Assembly: GCA_002364615.1 (NCBI GenBank)
Contig: DEYP01000018.1
Coordinates: forward strand, 62,001 to 126,000
Direction: 5' to 3'
DNA from: Arsukibacterium sp. UBA3155
GTDB taxonomy: Bacteria; Pseudomonadota; Gammaproteobacteria; Enterobacterales; Alteromonadaceae
Length of the DNA: 64,000 nucleotides
The notes below the pieces were generated by a model. That model did no database searches, was not told the origin of the DNA, and was given only the letters and a program-made list of their open reading frames with translations. Position numbers and translations under genes: made by a program. Below are positions 1-8,840 of the stretch, piece after piece (positions within the stretch are counted from its first letter, which is position 1; every line of letters starts with the position of its first letter).

Positions 1-1031
1 CCCAGTTCCGCTTTACGATTTGCGCCCAGGGTCGCAATTTTGGCCCGTAGCTCATTAAAGCTTTGAATACGGTTACCATTCATGCTGACAATAACATCAC
101 CTGCTTTTAAGCCGGCCTTTGCGGCGGCGGTATCTGGCAGTACTTCATTGACAAAGGCGCCCTTGCTCACGTTTAAATTCAGCGCTTCAGTGAGTTCTGA
201 ATTAACATCATTCCCCCGCACACCCAGACTGCCGCGGCGGATCTGGCCAAATTCAATGATCTGATCAACCAGATTCTTCATCATGTTAGAAGGGATAGAG
301 AACCCAATACCGACGTTACCGCCGTTGGGGCCGAGGATCGCGGTATTAATGCCAATCAGTTCGCCTCGTAAGTTTACCAGGGCACCACCTGAGTTGCCCC
401 GGTTGATGGCAGCATCGGTCTGGATAAAGTCTTCGAAGCCATCCATATTTAAACCACTGCGCCCTAGCGAGCTGACAATACCCGAGGTAACGGTTTGCTC
501 TAGCCCAAAGGGGTTACCGATAGCTATGGCGTAGTCACCTACGCGCAGTTTATCTGAATCGGCTAACGGAATTTGTACCAGGTTTTTCGCTTCAATTTGC
601 AATAGCGCTATATCACTTTGTGGATCGGCCCCGAGTTTGTTCGCGGTAAAGCTGCGGCCATCTTTTAACTTTATCTGAATTTTATCGGCGTCTTGCACCA
701 CATGGTTATTGGTAACGATATAACCTTTTTCGGCATCAATGATAACGCCTGAGCCCAGGCCACTGAATGGCTGTTCCTGACGCTGATTGCCCTCGCCTCG
801 TTGTCCGAAAAACTCACGGAACGCATCAGGAATGCGCTGGCGTACTTCACGGCTGCCCTCAACAGAGATATGAACTACCGCCGGAGTCGCTTTATCCAGC
901 ATCGGTGCCAGAGAGGGCATCTCTTGTTTATCTGAATTAAAGAAAGGTAACGCAGCCTGCACAGTGCTGGCAGGTGCGGCCAAGGTTGCTGCCAGAATAG
1001 CAGCGTGTAACACAGACAATTTCATCTTCAT
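1..1031 (-). CDS. degQ: DegQ/Do-family periplasmic serine endoprotease (3' end cut by window)
   Basis: Periplasmic HtrA-family protease that degrades misfolded envelope proteins. Translation from the ATG at 1031 gives a cleavable signal peptide (about residues 1-26, ending VQA), then a trypsin-like domain with the full triad: H110 in TNNHVV, D140 in SDIALL and S214 in GNSGGAL. The start of the first PDZ domain is visible before the window edge (KAGLKAGDVIVSMNG). A cleavable signal rather than a membrane anchor favours DegQ over DegS; degQ next to zapG/zapE is also the usual gammaproteobacterial order. A strong AAGGAGA site (1042-1048) lies 11 nt upstream of this ATG, better placed than for the ATG at 1025. 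The C-terminal part, including any second PDZ domain, lies outside the window. Confidence 0.93.
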   Translation of the reverse strand, partial: MKMKLSVLHAAILAATLAAPASTVQAALPFFNSDKQEMPSLAPMLDKATPAVVHISVEGSREVRQRIPDAFREFFGQRGEGNQRQEQPFSGLGSGVIIDAEKGYIVTNNHVVQDADKIQIKLKDGRSFTANKLGADPQSDIALLQIEAKNLVQIPLADSDKLRVGDYAIAIGNPFGLEQTVTSGIVSSLGRSGLNMDGFEDFIQTDAAINRGNSGGALVNLRGELIGINTAILGPNGGNVGIGFSIPSNMMKNLVDQIIEFGQIRRGSLGVRGNDVNSELTEALNLNVSKGAFVNEVLPDTAAAKAGLKAGDVIVSMNGNRIQSFNELRAKIATLGANRKAEL

Positions 1032-1062
1032 CGCGTAACAGTCTCCTTCACATACATGCGAC

Positions 1063-1090
1063 TAAGAACGTTATGGCATAGAAAAAGTTC
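1063..1090 (-). promoter_or_regulatory. Possible sigma-E promoter of degQ
   Basis: On the minus strand GAACTT (1090-1085) is followed after 17 bases by TCTTA (1067-1063). The known sigma-E (RpoE) consensus is GAACTT, a 16-17 base spacer and TCTGA/TCAAA. The -35 hexamer matches fully, the -10 partly. Envelope-stress control of a periplasmic protease is plausible, but this is pattern matching only. Confidence 0.4.
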
Positions 1091-1122
1091 AGCGTTTGTT
1101 TACAGCGTTATGTAACGAAGTA

Positions 1123-1569
1123 TTACTCGGATTTACTCAGTTTGCGCTCTTTAATCAAACCGCTGGCTTCGCCAGAGTAGTCGCGGGGTTGCTCGTCAAC
1201 AGCTGAATAAACCCGGCGTTTTTCATCAATCTGATGCAGCGACTGTTTAATATGGTCGGCGGCGTCGGTAGACAAGTAATTTAAATCAGAATTTTTACTG
1301 GCTGGCGGTTGCTCAACCAACTGCATTTTAGACTGCTGCACATGGCGGGCGATCCGTGAATAGTTGTCTTGTAGCTGGGTCATTAACTGGTTAGTGACAT
1401 CCAGATGTTGTGAAACATCCTGACGGTACTGATTCAGTTGCTGGCGACTGGCATCAAGCTCTTGTTGCAATTTGTGGCTGTTAAATTGCTTCAAACTGTA
1501 TAATCTGGCCAGAATCGAGCCCACAATTAAACCAACTGCCAGACCCGCCAGGGCGAACGTGAGATCCAT
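1123..1569 (-). CDS. zapG: ZapG (YhcB, DUF1043) inner-membrane cell-division/envelope protein
   Basis: Small inner-membrane protein that in enterobacteria links the division machinery and envelope synthesis. The 148-aa product starts with one transmembrane helix (about residues 5-21, Ala/Gly/Leu rich) and continues as a long cytoplasmic coiled coil rich in Gln, Leu and basic residues (residues 30-95) with a disordered, charged tail. Length and layout match the YhcB family. A TTAGGAGT ribosome site precedes the ATG at 1569. It lies between degQ (same strand) and zapE (divergent), which is its normal neighbourhood. Identification rests on topology plus synteny. Confidence 0.88.
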   Translation of the reverse strand: MDLTFALAGLAVGLIVGSILARLYSLKQFNSHKLQQELDASRQQLNQYRQDVSQHLDVTNQLMTQLQDNYSRIARHVQQSKMQLVEQPPASKNSDLNYLSTDAADHIKQSLHQIDEKRRVYSAVDEQPRDYSGEASGLIKERKLSKSE

Positions 1570-1692
1570 ATCAACTCCTAAATAGTAAATTCTGTCACCA
1601 GTGTACCTTAACTTCTTAGCTTGAGTGGTAAGGCATGTTATTATTATCGCCTGTTTTTCCAGCTAAACCAACTAAGTTTACAGCAATTGCCC

Positions 1693-2784
1693 ATGACGCC
1701 AGCAGAAAAATATCAGCAAGATTTAACCCGGCCCGATTTTCATCATGATACGGCACAGGAATATGCGGTTAAGCAACTACAGCGTCTTTACGACGATTTT
1801 GTCCAGAAACTGCCGCAACGTCAGTCATGGTGGCAAAAGCTAAGAGCAGGTACTCCACAGGCAAAGCCGCTGACAGGCTTATATTTCTGGGGCGGGGTTG
1901 GCCGCGGTAAAACCTATCTGGTCGATACGTTTTATGAATGTTTGCCAACCAAACGTAAAATGAGAATTCATTTTCATCGATTTATGCACCGGGTACATGA
2001 AGATCTTAAAGCGCTAAAGGGAGTGAAAAATCCGCTTGAGCAGGTTGCTGATAATTTTAGTAAGCAAACCGATATCATTTGCTTTGATGAATTTTTTGTC
2101 TCAGACATTACTGACGCGATGATTTTAGGCACGTTAATGCAGGGTTTATTTGCCAGAGGAATCACATTAGTGGCTACTTCCAACATTGAACCCGATGGCC
2201 TGTATCGCAATGGTTTGCAACGTGCCCGTTTTTTACCGGCCATTGATTTGATTAAACAACATTGCCAGGTTTTCAATGTGGATAGCGGAATAGATTACCG
2301 GTTGCGGACACTGGAGCAAGCTGAAATTTATCACTATCCATTAGATCAGCAGGCTGAGCAGAATTTACAACAGTACTTTATGGCCCTGTCAGTAGAGCCA
2401 CGTCAGAGTGCGTGCCAGATTGAGGTAGCCAACCGAAAGCTAAACGCGTTAGCTGAGGCCGACGGTATTGTCTGGTTTTCTTTTGGCACCTTGTGCGAAA
2501 GTGCGCGGAGCCAATACGACTATATGGAGCTCAGCAGATGTTATCACACCGTATTGCTGGCGGGTGTTAAACCAATGGGGCGTCATAATGAAGATGTCAG
2601 CCGTCGTTTTATCGCGTTGGTTGATGAGTTTTATGAGCGCCAGGTAAAACTGATCATCTCGGCAGAGGTTGCATTGGAACGCTTATATACCGAGGGCTTA
2701 CTGGAGTTTGAATTTAAGCGCTGTATCAGCCGGCTGCAGGAAATGCAGTCACGTGATTATCTGGCCGCGCCCCATTTACCCTGA
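1693..2784 (+). CDS. zapE: ZapE cell-division AFG1-like ATPase
   Basis: AFG1-type AAA+ ATPase that associates with the Z ring in E. coli. Walker A is clear (FWGGVGRGKT, about residues 69-78 from this start), followed by Walker B (IICFDEFFV) and the family motifs LVATSNIEP and SRCYHTVLLAGV. The open frame extends upstream to a TTG at 1621, but the ATG at 1693 begins with MTPAEKYQQDL, which is how family members begin, so the shorter 363-aa form was chosen. Divergent from zapG. No terminator is evident before the rplM promoter. Confidence 0.93.
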   Translation: MTPAEKYQQDLTRPDFHHDTAQEYAVKQLQRLYDDFVQKLPQRQSWWQKLRAGTPQAKPLTGLYFWGGVGRGKTYLVDTFYECLPTKRKMRIHFHRFMHRVHEDLKALKGVKNPLEQVADNFSKQTDIICFDEFFVSDITDAMILGTLMQGLFARGITLVATSNIEPDGLYRNGLQRARFLPAIDLIKQHCQVFNVDSGIDYRLRTLEQAEIYHYPLDQQAEQNLQQYFMALSVEPRQSACQIEVANRKLNALAEADGIVWFSFGTLCESARSQYDYMELSRCYHTVLLAGVKPMGRHNEDVSRRFIALVDEFYERQVKLIISAEVALERLYTEGLLEFEFKRCISRLQEMQSRDYLAAPHLP

Positions 2785-2841
2785 TTAGCGTCGGCAGTAA
2801 CGGTAAACTGCAACATTTATGATATTTTTTCATTATCAGGG

Positions 2842-2870
2842 CTGATCTTTGTAATTGTTTAATATATAAT
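2842..2870 (+). promoter_or_regulatory. Promoter of the rplM-rpsI operon, followed by a 140-nt leader
   Basis: A perfect TATAAT (2865-2870) lies 17 bases after CTGATC (2842-2847), a weak -35. The transcript would have a leader of about 135 nt (2875-3009) before rplM. In E. coli the rplM leader is bound by L13 for autogenous control; a leader of this length fits, but no conserved structure was verified. Confidence 0.45.
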
Positions 2871-3009
2871 CCGCGCCCGGCCTACGTTACAGCCTCATAC
2901 TGCCGTTAGCCCGGTAGTTTTTGTACTCGAAGGGGTGCGATTACGACATTGTTAGCAACAGCCCTGCGCAATGTTAGGTGTAACTTAAGTTTATTTGGAA
3001 TAGGTTTAG

Positions 3010-3438
3010 ATGAAAACTTTTACTGCAAAGCCAGAAAGCGTAGAACGCGACTGGTACGTTGTTGATGCAAACGGTAAAACACTGGGTCGTATCGCAACAG
3101 AAATCGCTGCTCGTTTACGTGGCAAGCATAAGCCAGAGTATACGCCTCATGTTGACACCGGTGATTACATCATCGTTATCAATGCTGAGAAAGTAACTGT
3201 TACTGGTAATAAAGCGAAAAACAAAATGTATTACTCGCATACTGGTTTCCCAGGCGGTATTAAGGAAATCAGCTTCGAGAAGCTGATCGCGAAAAAACCT
3301 GAAATGGTTCTGGAAACTGCCATCAAAGGTATGTTGCCAAAAGGCCCATTAGGCCGCGCTATGTTCCGTAAGTTAAAAGTTTACGCTGGCGCAGAGCATC
3401 AACACACTGCTCAGCAACCGCAAATTTTAGATATTTAA
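3010..3438 (+). CDS. rplM: 50S ribosomal protein L13
   Basis: Ribosomal protein L13 of the large subunit, an early assembly protein binding 23S rRNA domain II. The 142-aa product has the standard length and family motifs: [34 protein letters not shown], and [21 protein letters not shown] near the C terminus. First gene of the rplM-rpsI operon, with rpsI starting 12 nt after its stop codon. Normal in every respect. Confidence 0.99.
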   Translation: MKTFTAKPESVERDWYVVDANGKTLGRIATEIAARLRGKHKPEYTPHVDTGDYIIVINAEKVTVTGNKAKNKMYYSHTGFPGGIKEISFEKLIAKKPEMVLETAIKGMLPKGPLGRAMFRKLKVYAGAEHQHTAQQPQILDI

Positions 3439-3450
3439 TCGGAGCATAAC

Positions 3451-3843
3451 ATGGCACAGAATCAATACTACGGAACTGGTCGTCGTAAAAGCTCAACGGC
3501 CCGCGTCTTCTTAAAAGCTGGTTCAGGTAACATCGTTATCAACCAGCGCGTTCTGACTGAGTACTTCGGCCGCGAAACTGCCTGTATGGTAGTGAAGCAG
3601 CCTTTAGAACTGGTTGATATGGTTGAGAAATTTGACCTGTACATCACTGTTAAAGGTGGTGGTATCAGCGGTCAGGCCGGTGCTATCCGTCACGGTATCA
3701 CCCGTGCACTGATGGAATTTGACGAGTCACTACGTCCAGCGCTGCGTAAAGCAGGCTTCGTAACGCGTGATGCTCGTAAAGTTGAACGTAAGAAGGTCGG
3801 TCTGCGTAAAGCACGTAAGCGTCCACAGTACTCAAAGCGTTAA
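3451..3843 (+). CDS. rpsI: 30S ribosomal protein S9
   Basis: Ribosomal protein S9, whose basic C-terminal tail reaches the ribosomal P site. 130 aa, with the typical start ([18 protein letters not shown]), the [19 protein letters not shown] core and the canonical KRPQYSKR end. A GGAG site precedes the ATG. Second gene of the rplM operon, ended by a strong terminator 20 nt downstream. Confidence 0.99.
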   Translation: MAQNQYYGTGRRKSSTARVFLKAGSGNIVINQRVLTEYFGRETACMVVKQPLELVDMVEKFDLYITVKGGGISGQAGAIRHGITRALMEFDESLRPALRKAGFVTRDARKVERKKVGLRKARKRPQYSKR

Positions 3844-3860
3844 TTCGCTTCTGGTACCAC

Positions 3861-3899
3861 AAAAACCCGGCTTATATGCCGGGTTTTTTATTTTTTTCG
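3861..3899 (+). terminator. Rho-independent terminator of rplM-rpsI
   Basis: Stem CCCGGC (3866-3871) / GCCGGG (3878-3883), extended by A/T pairing, followed by a long T tract (3884-3898). The A tract before the stem would let it work on both strands, though nothing is convergent here. Confidence 0.9.
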
Positions 3900-4048
3900 T
3901 TTTCAAATAAACCATGGCTGTAAGCCCTGAACTGTAACGCTTTGTTGCTGTTTATGCCTTTGAATGCCTGATATATTAGCTATTCATCCTACCTTAAACC
4001 TTGTGTAAAGCAGGGCTTTTCATTATGATCGGCGTTATTTTTTAAACT

Positions 4049-4096
4049 TATAATAATTGCTGGAATTCAGCCGCTTAAATTTTTTTATGTTAAGCG
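4049..4096 (+). promoter_or_regulatory. Probable petABC promoter and leader hairpin
   Basis: TATAAT (4049-4054) has no good -35 at normal spacing. Just downstream a 7-bp inverted repeat CGCTTAA (4072-4078) / TTAAGCG (4090-4096) flanks a T-rich loop, ending 19 nt before the petA ATG. It could be an operator or a leader hairpin. The rest of 3900-4115 shows no gene. Confidence 0.35.
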
Positions 4097-4115
4097 TTAA
4101 CGTGGAGATGAGTGG

Positions 4116-4706
4116 ATGAGCAATGCGCCTGTAGATCATGGTCGCCGCCGCTTCCTTACCATTGCTACCTCAGTAGTGGGAGGCGTGGGTGCTATTGGAG
4201 TGGCTGTGCCCTTTATTGCATCCTGGAATCCGAGTGAGCGGGCTAAACAAGCCGGTGCTGCAGTCACTGCAGACATAAGCAAACTCGAGCCAGGGCAGTT
4301 AATCCGGGTAGAGTGGCGGGGCAAGCCGGTGTGGATAGTAAAACGCACAGAGGAAACCCTGGCTGAGTTAGAGAAAACCGAAAATAAACTGCGTGATCCG
4401 TCATCCGATGTCGCACAGCAGCCTGCTTATGCTCAAAACCGGCACCGCTCAATCAGACCGGAAATTTTTATTGCTGTCGGAATTTGTACTCACCTCGGCT
4501 GCTCACCTTCTTATCTGCCAAATGACTTTTCAGCTCAGGTTGAAGGCATCCGGGCTGGTTTCTTTTGTCCTTGTCATGGTTCTAAGTTTGATATGGCGGG
4601 TCGGGTCTTCCAGGGCGTGCCGGCTCCTACCAATTTAGTGGTACCGCCACATATGTTTATCGATGATAACACCATTGTGGTTGGTGAAGATGCGGGGGTT
4701 GTCTGA
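4116..4706 (+). CDS. petA: Ubiquinol-cytochrome c reductase Rieske iron-sulfur subunit
   Basis: Rieske [2Fe-2S] subunit of the cytochrome bc1 complex; takes the first electron from ubiquinol and passes it to cytochrome c1. 196 aa. The N terminus has a basic stretch (RRR) before one hydrophobic helix (about 12-36), consistent with a retained Tat-type signal anchor. Cluster ligands are present: C124-T-H126-L-G-C129 and C151-P-C153-H154-G-S. First gene of petABC; its TGA shares one base with the petB ATG, so translation is coupled. Confidence 0.97.
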   Translation: MSNAPVDHGRRRFLTIATSVVGGVGAIGVAVPFIASWNPSERAKQAGAAVTADISKLEPGQLIRVEWRGKPVWIVKRTEETLAELEKTENKLRDPSSDVAQQPAYAQNRHRSIRPEIFIAVGICTHLGCSPSYLPNDFSAQVEGIRAGFFCPCHGSKFDMAGRVFQGVPAPTNLVVPPHMFIDDNTIVVGEDAGVV

Positions 4707-5980
4707 TGTTTAAAAACCTGATGAGCTGGATTGAATACCGCTTACCCTTTATGGATAAGATGAACCTGCATGTTATGCAGTATCCGGCACCAAAGAATTT
4801 TAACTTCTGGTACTTTTTTGGCTCTCTGGCCATGTTGGTGCTGGTTAACCAGATTGTTACCGGTATATGGTTAACGATGAATTACGAACCGTCTGCTGAA
4901 GGCGCGTTTGCTTCTGTTGAATACATCATGCGTGATGTTGATTACGGTTGGTTGCTACGTTATATGCACTCCACCGGTGCCTCGGCATTTTTCGTTGTAG
5001 TCTACCTGCATATGCTGCGTGGTATGATGTACGGCTCTTATCAGAAGCCACGGGAATTACTGTGGATTTTCGGTATGTTAATTTTCCTGGTACTGATGGC
5101 TGAAGCCTTTATGGGGTACTTATTACCCTGGGGCCAGATGTCGTTCTGGGGTGCGCAGGTTATTATCGGCATTTTTGGTACCATACCTTTTGTTGGTGAA
5201 GACTTAACCCTGTGGATCCGTGGCGACTATGTTATTTCCGGTGCAACCTTAAACCGTTTCTTCGCCTTGCATGTTATAGCCTTGCCATTGGTACTGGTTA
5301 TTCTGGTGTTTTTACACATTATGGCGCTGCATGAAGTCGGCTCGAATAACCCTGACGGTATCGACATTAAGAAAGATAACGACGGCAGTGTTGAACAAAC
5401 GGAAGCAGACAAGAAATTTACGTTCCATCAATACTTTACCCGCGGTGGTAAGAAGATTATCGTTGATGCGATACCTTTCCATCCATACTACACGGTGAAA
5501 GATCTGGTGGGTGTGGCTGGTTTCCTGTTAATTTTTGCCTGGGTTATTTTCTTCCTGCCAGAAGGCGGCGGCTATTTCCTTGAGCCACCAAACTTTGAAC
5601 CGGCAAACCCGTTAAAGACACCAGCACATATTGCACCAGTGTGGTATTTCACACCGTTCTACGCCATTTTAAGGGCCATTCCTCATCCGTTTATGGGTGC
5701 CGTAGCAATGTTCGCTGCAATCGTAGCACTGGCATTGTTGCCATGGCTGGACCGGGGCAAGGTGCGTTCAGTGCGTTATCGTAGTGGCTTGCACAAAGTA
5801 AACCTGATTAATTTCTGCATCAGCTTTGTGGCATTGGGTGTGCTTGGCGTATTACCCGCGGAAGGTGTTTATACCTTACTGGCCCAGATATTCTCGTTTA
5901 CGTATTTTGGATTCTTTGTGTTGCTGTTTTTCTACAGTAAGAATGAAAACACCAAGCCATTACCAGTGAGGGTTACCTGA
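4706..5980 (+). CDS. petB: Cytochrome b subunit of the bc1 complex
   Basis: Integral membrane subunit of ubiquinol-cytochrome c reductase that carries both b hemes and both quinone sites. 424 aa, full length for the undivided proteobacterial type. Seen: heme-ligand histidines in the second helix (RYMHSTGASAFF and YLHMLRG) and in the fourth (FALHVIALPLVLVILVFLHIMALH); the Qo-site PVWY motif (IAPVWYFTPFYAILRAIPH); and the expected hydrophobic helices. Overlaps petA and petC by one base at each end, a tight operon. Confidence 0.98.
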   Translation: MFKNLMSWIEYRLPFMDKMNLHVMQYPAPKNFNFWYFFGSLAMLVLVNQIVTGIWLTMNYEPSAEGAFASVEYIMRDVDYGWLLRYMHSTGASAFFVVVYLHMLRGMMYGSYQKPRELLWIFGMLIFLVLMAEAFMGYLLPWGQMSFWGAQVIIGIFGTIPFVGEDLTLWIRGDYVISGATLNRFFALHVIALPLVLVILVFLHIMALHEVGSNNPDGIDIKKDNDGSVEQTEADKKFTFHQYFTRGGKKIIVDAIPFHPYYTVKDLVGVAGFLLIFAWVIFFLPEGGGYFLEPPNFEPANPLKTPAHIAPVWYFTPFYAILRAIPHPFMGAVAMFAAIVALALLPWLDRGKVRSVRYRSGLHKVNLINFCISFVALGVLGVLPAEGVYTLLAQIFSFTYFGFFVLLFFYSKNENTKPLPVRVT

Positions 5981-6717
5981 TGATGAAAACGTTATTGTCT
6001 GCTGTCGCATTATTAGCTTCTTCTCTGGCCATGGCAGCGGGCCCTTCAGTACAACTGGATAAAGCGCCAATTGATTTGACCGATAAAGCGTCATTGCAAA
6101 ACGGCGCCCGTTTATTCCAGAACTATTGTCTGGGTTGTCATCAAATGCAATATCAGCGTTATTCGCGTACTTTTGCCGACCTGGGCATCCCGGAAGAGCT
6201 GGGTATGGAACATCTGATGTTTACCGGCGAAAAAGTGGGTGACCATATTACCAATAACATGTCGGCGAAAGATGGTGAGAAGTGGTTTGGCGCCACGCCG
6301 CCAGATTTAACCAACGTTGCAAGGGTACGTGGTCCGGATTGGTTATATACCTATCTACGCGCTTTTTATGCGGATGATAGCCGGCCTTTTGGCGTAAACA
6401 ATGAAGTTTTTCCATTGGTAGGTATGCCGCATGTTCTGCAAGAGCTGCAGGGGTTGCCAAGCAAAACTTATGAAACCCGGTTAGTTGATGGTGAGCCTAA
6501 ACAGGTTTACGTTGGCATTAAAACCGATGGTAGTGGCGAGCTAAGCGAAGAAGAATATGATCGTGCTGTGGCAGATCTGGTAAACTACATGGAATACGTA
6601 GGCGAGCCAACCAAGCTGGAAGCCCATGCTTTGGGTTACAAAGTAATGATATTCTTGTTGATTTTCTTGGTGCTGGCTTACTTACTGAAGAAAGAATACT
6701 GGAAAGATGTTCACTAA
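5980..6717 (+). CDS. petC: Cytochrome c1 subunit of the bc1 complex
   Basis: Membrane-anchored c-type cytochrome that passes electrons from the Rieske centre to soluble cytochrome c. 245 aa: signal peptide (1-20, ending AMAA), heme attachment site C50-L-G-C53-H54, a probable axial Met in FPLVGMPHVL, and a C-terminal transmembrane helix (VMIFLLIFLVLAYLL) followed by a lysine-rich tail. Last gene of petABC; a hairpin follows within 40 nt. No CcoN-type oxidase is in the window, so the electron acceptor is encoded elsewhere. Confidence 0.97.
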   Translation: MMKTLLSAVALLASSLAMAAGPSVQLDKAPIDLTDKASLQNGARLFQNYCLGCHQMQYQRYSRTFADLGIPEELGMEHLMFTGEKVGDHITNNMSAKDGEKWFGATPPDLTNVARVRGPDWLYTYLRAFYADDSRPFGVNNEVFPLVGMPHVLQELQGLPSKTYETRLVDGEPKQVYVGIKTDGSGELSEEEYDRAVADLVNYMEYVGEPTKLEAHALGYKVMIFLLIFLVLAYLLKKEYWKDVH

Positions 6718-6746
6718 TTAGTTGATTTAACTAGTATTGAGATACC

Positions 6747-6780
6747 AGGGGCCTTAGCGCCCCTTTGCCGTTTTTTATTT
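6747..6780 (+). terminator. Terminator after petABC
   Basis: Stem AGGGGC (6747-6752) / GCCCCT (6759-6764), loop of six bases, then TTGCCG before a T-rich tract (6771-6780). The gap between stem and T tract makes it weaker than ideal, so some read-through into sspAB is possible. Confidence 0.65.
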
Positions 6781-6794
6781 TACCGGAGGAATAA

Positions 6795-7433
6795 ATGGCG
6801 ATCATTGCCAATAAACGCCCTGTGATGACACTATTCACAGCCATTGATGATATGTACAGCCACCAGGTACGTATTGTCCTGGCCGAGAAAGGCGTAACTG
6901 TTGATATCCTTCAGGTAGCTCAGGATAACCTGCCAGAAGATTTATACGAAGTTAACCCGTATGGCAGCTTACCGACATTACTTGACCGAGAACTTGCGCT
7001 ATATCAGGCCGACATTATTATGGAGTACCTGGATGAGCGTTTTCCACATCCACCGCTAATGCCGGTGTATCCGGTAGCCCGCGGCCAGGCCCGGTTAATG
7101 ATGTATCGTATTAAAAACGACTGGTATAGTCTGGCAGAAAAAGTATTAAGCAATGCTGACGATGCTGAAAACGCCCGTCAGGAATTAAAAGAAGGCTTAC
7201 TATCACTGGCGCCGTTATTTAACGAAACTCCATTTTTCATGAGTGAAGAATTTGGTTTAGTTGATTGCTATATGGCAGCGCTGATGTGGCGTTTACCGAC
7301 GCTGGGTATTGAATTCCAGGGCCCGGGCAGCAAAGAGCTGAAAAACTACATGGCACGTATTTTTGAACGTGATGCGTTTCAGGCTTCATTAACTGAAGCC
7401 GAGCGGGAAATACGGCGCGGGATGCGTTTGTAA
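6795..7433 (+). CDS. sspA: Stringent starvation protein A
   Basis: RNA polymerase-associated regulator with a glutathione-S-transferase fold, needed for acid and stationary-phase survival in E. coli. 212 aa: N-terminal thioredoxin-like half (MTLFTAIDDMYSHQVRIVLAEKG), the highly conserved segment YLDERFPHPPLMPVYP that SspA uses to contact polymerase and sigma-70, and an all-helical C-terminal half. Strong CGGAGGA site before the ATG. The TAA stop shares one base with the sspB start. Confidence 0.97.
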   Translation: MAIIANKRPVMTLFTAIDDMYSHQVRIVLAEKGVTVDILQVAQDNLPEDLYEVNPYGSLPTLLDRELALYQADIIMEYLDERFPHPPLMPVYPVARGQARLMMYRIKNDWYSLAEKVLSNADDAENARQELKEGLLSLAPLFNETPFFMSEEFGLVDCYMAALMWRLPTLGIEFQGPGSKELKNYMARIFERDAFQASLTEAEREIRRGMRL

Positions 7434-7852
7434 TGGCGGCAATGTCACCAAACCGTCCGTACTTAGTGCGGGCGTTTTACGAATGGATAGTTGATAACGA
7501 CTGTACGCCGTATTTGGTGGTAGATGCCAGCTATCCGCAGGTAAAAGTACCACAGCAGTTTGTACAGAACGGCCAGATCGTTTTGAATGTTCTGCCCTCG
7601 GCGGTGGGAAACATGCAGTTGGGTAATGAAGCTATTACCTTTAGTGCCCGTTTTGGTGGTCAGCCGTTTGCGTTACATATTCCGGTAAAGGCGGTGTTAG
7701 CCATTTACGCTAAGGAAAATGGTGCAGGTACGGTATTTACCCTTGAAGAAGAAGAGGAAGATGCGGAATTGTTCTCAGAACCTTTTGAGGATGATAATAC
7801 TCCAGAGCCACCTAAGCCCAAAAAAGGCAGCCACCTGAAGGTTGTTAAGTAG
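7433..7852 (+). CDS. sspB: ClpXP adaptor SspB
   Basis: Adaptor that delivers ssrA-tagged and other substrates to ClpXP. 139 aa: a folded N-terminal substrate-binding domain (RPYLVRAFYEWIVDN, then GQIVLNVLPSAVGNMQLGN and FSARFGG), an acidic flexible linker (EEEEEDAELFSEPFEDDN) and a C-terminal LKVVK that matches the ClpX-docking tail (LRVVK in E. coli). Coupled to sspA by a one-base overlap. Confidence 0.96.
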   Translation: MAAMSPNRPYLVRAFYEWIVDNDCTPYLVVDASYPQVKVPQQFVQNGQIVLNVLPSAVGNMQLGNEAITFSARFGGQPFALHIPVKAVLAIYAKENGAGTVFTLEEEEEDAELFSEPFEDDNTPEPPKPKKGSHLKVVK

Positions 7853-7892
7853 AATTTTTGCGTATTTGCGTAAGAAAATGTTTGTAATAAAG

Positions 7893-7917
7893 CTGCCATT
7901 GGCAGTTTTATTTTTTT
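7893..7917 (+). terminator. Terminator of sspAB
   Basis: CTGCC (7893-7897) / GGCAG (7901-7905) with a 3-base loop and a T-rich tract to 7917. It overlaps the stop codon of convergent ilvY. Confidence 0.75.
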
Positions 7918-8792
7918 GTAGCGGCTAACTGCCAGAATGCTTTTAACAACGGCTGCTCTATTTTTTTACTCAGCATGCACACTCCAAGCTCAAACGGTTG
8001 AAACGAATAGCTAATATCCAATATCCGTACCCGGTCTCTCACCGGGCTATGTTGAATTACCGGCTCGGGTACCACGGCAACACCACTGCCTAATGCCACC
8101 ATCGATACCATGGCTTCGTGGCCATCTACTTTCACTGCCACTCTGGGTTTAATGTTACTGGCTGCCAGCCACTGATCTGAGCGGGAGCGGGCTGGGCCAT
8201 GGTCAGACTGAACCAGTGGGATCTCATTCCAGTTGATCGTTGCCGCTGCCAGTAAATCATTTACTCTACAGGGAATAACCGGCGCAATCAGCCAGACCGG
8301 CAACTGGGCAATGCGCTGAAAACTCATGGTGGCAGGCAAATGGGTTGGATAAGCGGCCAAAGCAATATCGACATCATCCGCTTTAATTTTCTCAAACGCC
8401 ATCGCGGCATCGCCGGTAGTTAGCTTAATTTCGGCCTTTGGACATTGCAGGCGGAACTTATCCAAAATAGCGGGTAAATGGCTATAACTGGCAGTTACGG
8501 TGCAAAAAAGCCGTATTTCGCCGGTTAGTTCAGCACTGGCCAGTTGTAAATCAAGCTGCAACTGATGCCACTCGTCCAGCCAGAGCCGGACAAACTGCTG
8601 CACTCTGATACCTTCTTTGCTCAGCAACACAGAGCGTTTATCGCGGTTGAACAGCAGGACGCCAAGTTCTTCCTCCAGCCGCTGGATCACCCGGGTCAGA
8701 GTTGAGGGGCTGACAAACATCTGTTCGCTGGTTTTAGCAAAATTCAGACTGGAGGCTAAGTGCAGGAATAGCTGGGCACTGCGAATGTCCAT
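7908..8792 (-). CDS. ilvY: LysR-type activator of ilvC (IlvY)
   Basis: LysR-family regulator that in E. coli activates ilvC when acetolactate or acetohydroxybutyrate builds up. The start was moved to the ATG at 8792 (MDIRSAQLFLHLASSLNF), giving 294 aa with the winged HTH at the very N terminus (FAKTSEQMFVSPSTLTRVIQRLEEELG, residues about 17-43), as in the family; the open frame runs 57 nt further but adds no family sequence. The rest is the periplasmic-binding-like effector domain. Divergent from ilvC with apparent operators in between, which supports the assignment. Confidence 0.93.
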   Translation of the reverse strand: MDIRSAQLFLHLASSLNFAKTSEQMFVSPSTLTRVIQRLEEELGVLLFNRDKRSVLLSKEGIRVQQFVRLWLDEWHQLQLDLQLASAELTGEIRLFCTVTASYSHLPAILDKFRLQCPKAEIKLTTGDAAMAFEKIKADDVDIALAAYPTHLPATMSFQRIAQLPVWLIAPVIPCRVNDLLAAATINWNEIPLVQSDHGPARSRSDQWLAASNIKPRVAVKVDGHEAMVSMVALGSGVAVVPEPVIQHSPVRDRVRILDISYSFQPFELGVCMLSKKIEQPLLKAFWQLAATKK

Positions 8793-8801
8793 AAATAACC
8801 C

Positions 8802-8820
8802 TATTGCATAAAATGAAATA
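8802..8820. promoter_or_regulatory. Putative IlvY operator 1
   Basis: Imperfect inverted repeat TATTGCA (8802-8808) / TGAAATA (8814-8820), one mismatch. It sits just in front of the ilvY start and about 40 bp (about four helical turns) from the second repeat, the tandem layout expected for IlvY. Confidence 0.5.
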
Positions 8821-8840
8821 CAGAGTTTTAAATATATCAC

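Noticed and set aside
4136-4452. Open frames opposite petA (and many similar antisense frames elsewhere)
   Set aside because: They are shadows of strongly conserved genes, with no start signals or family sequence.
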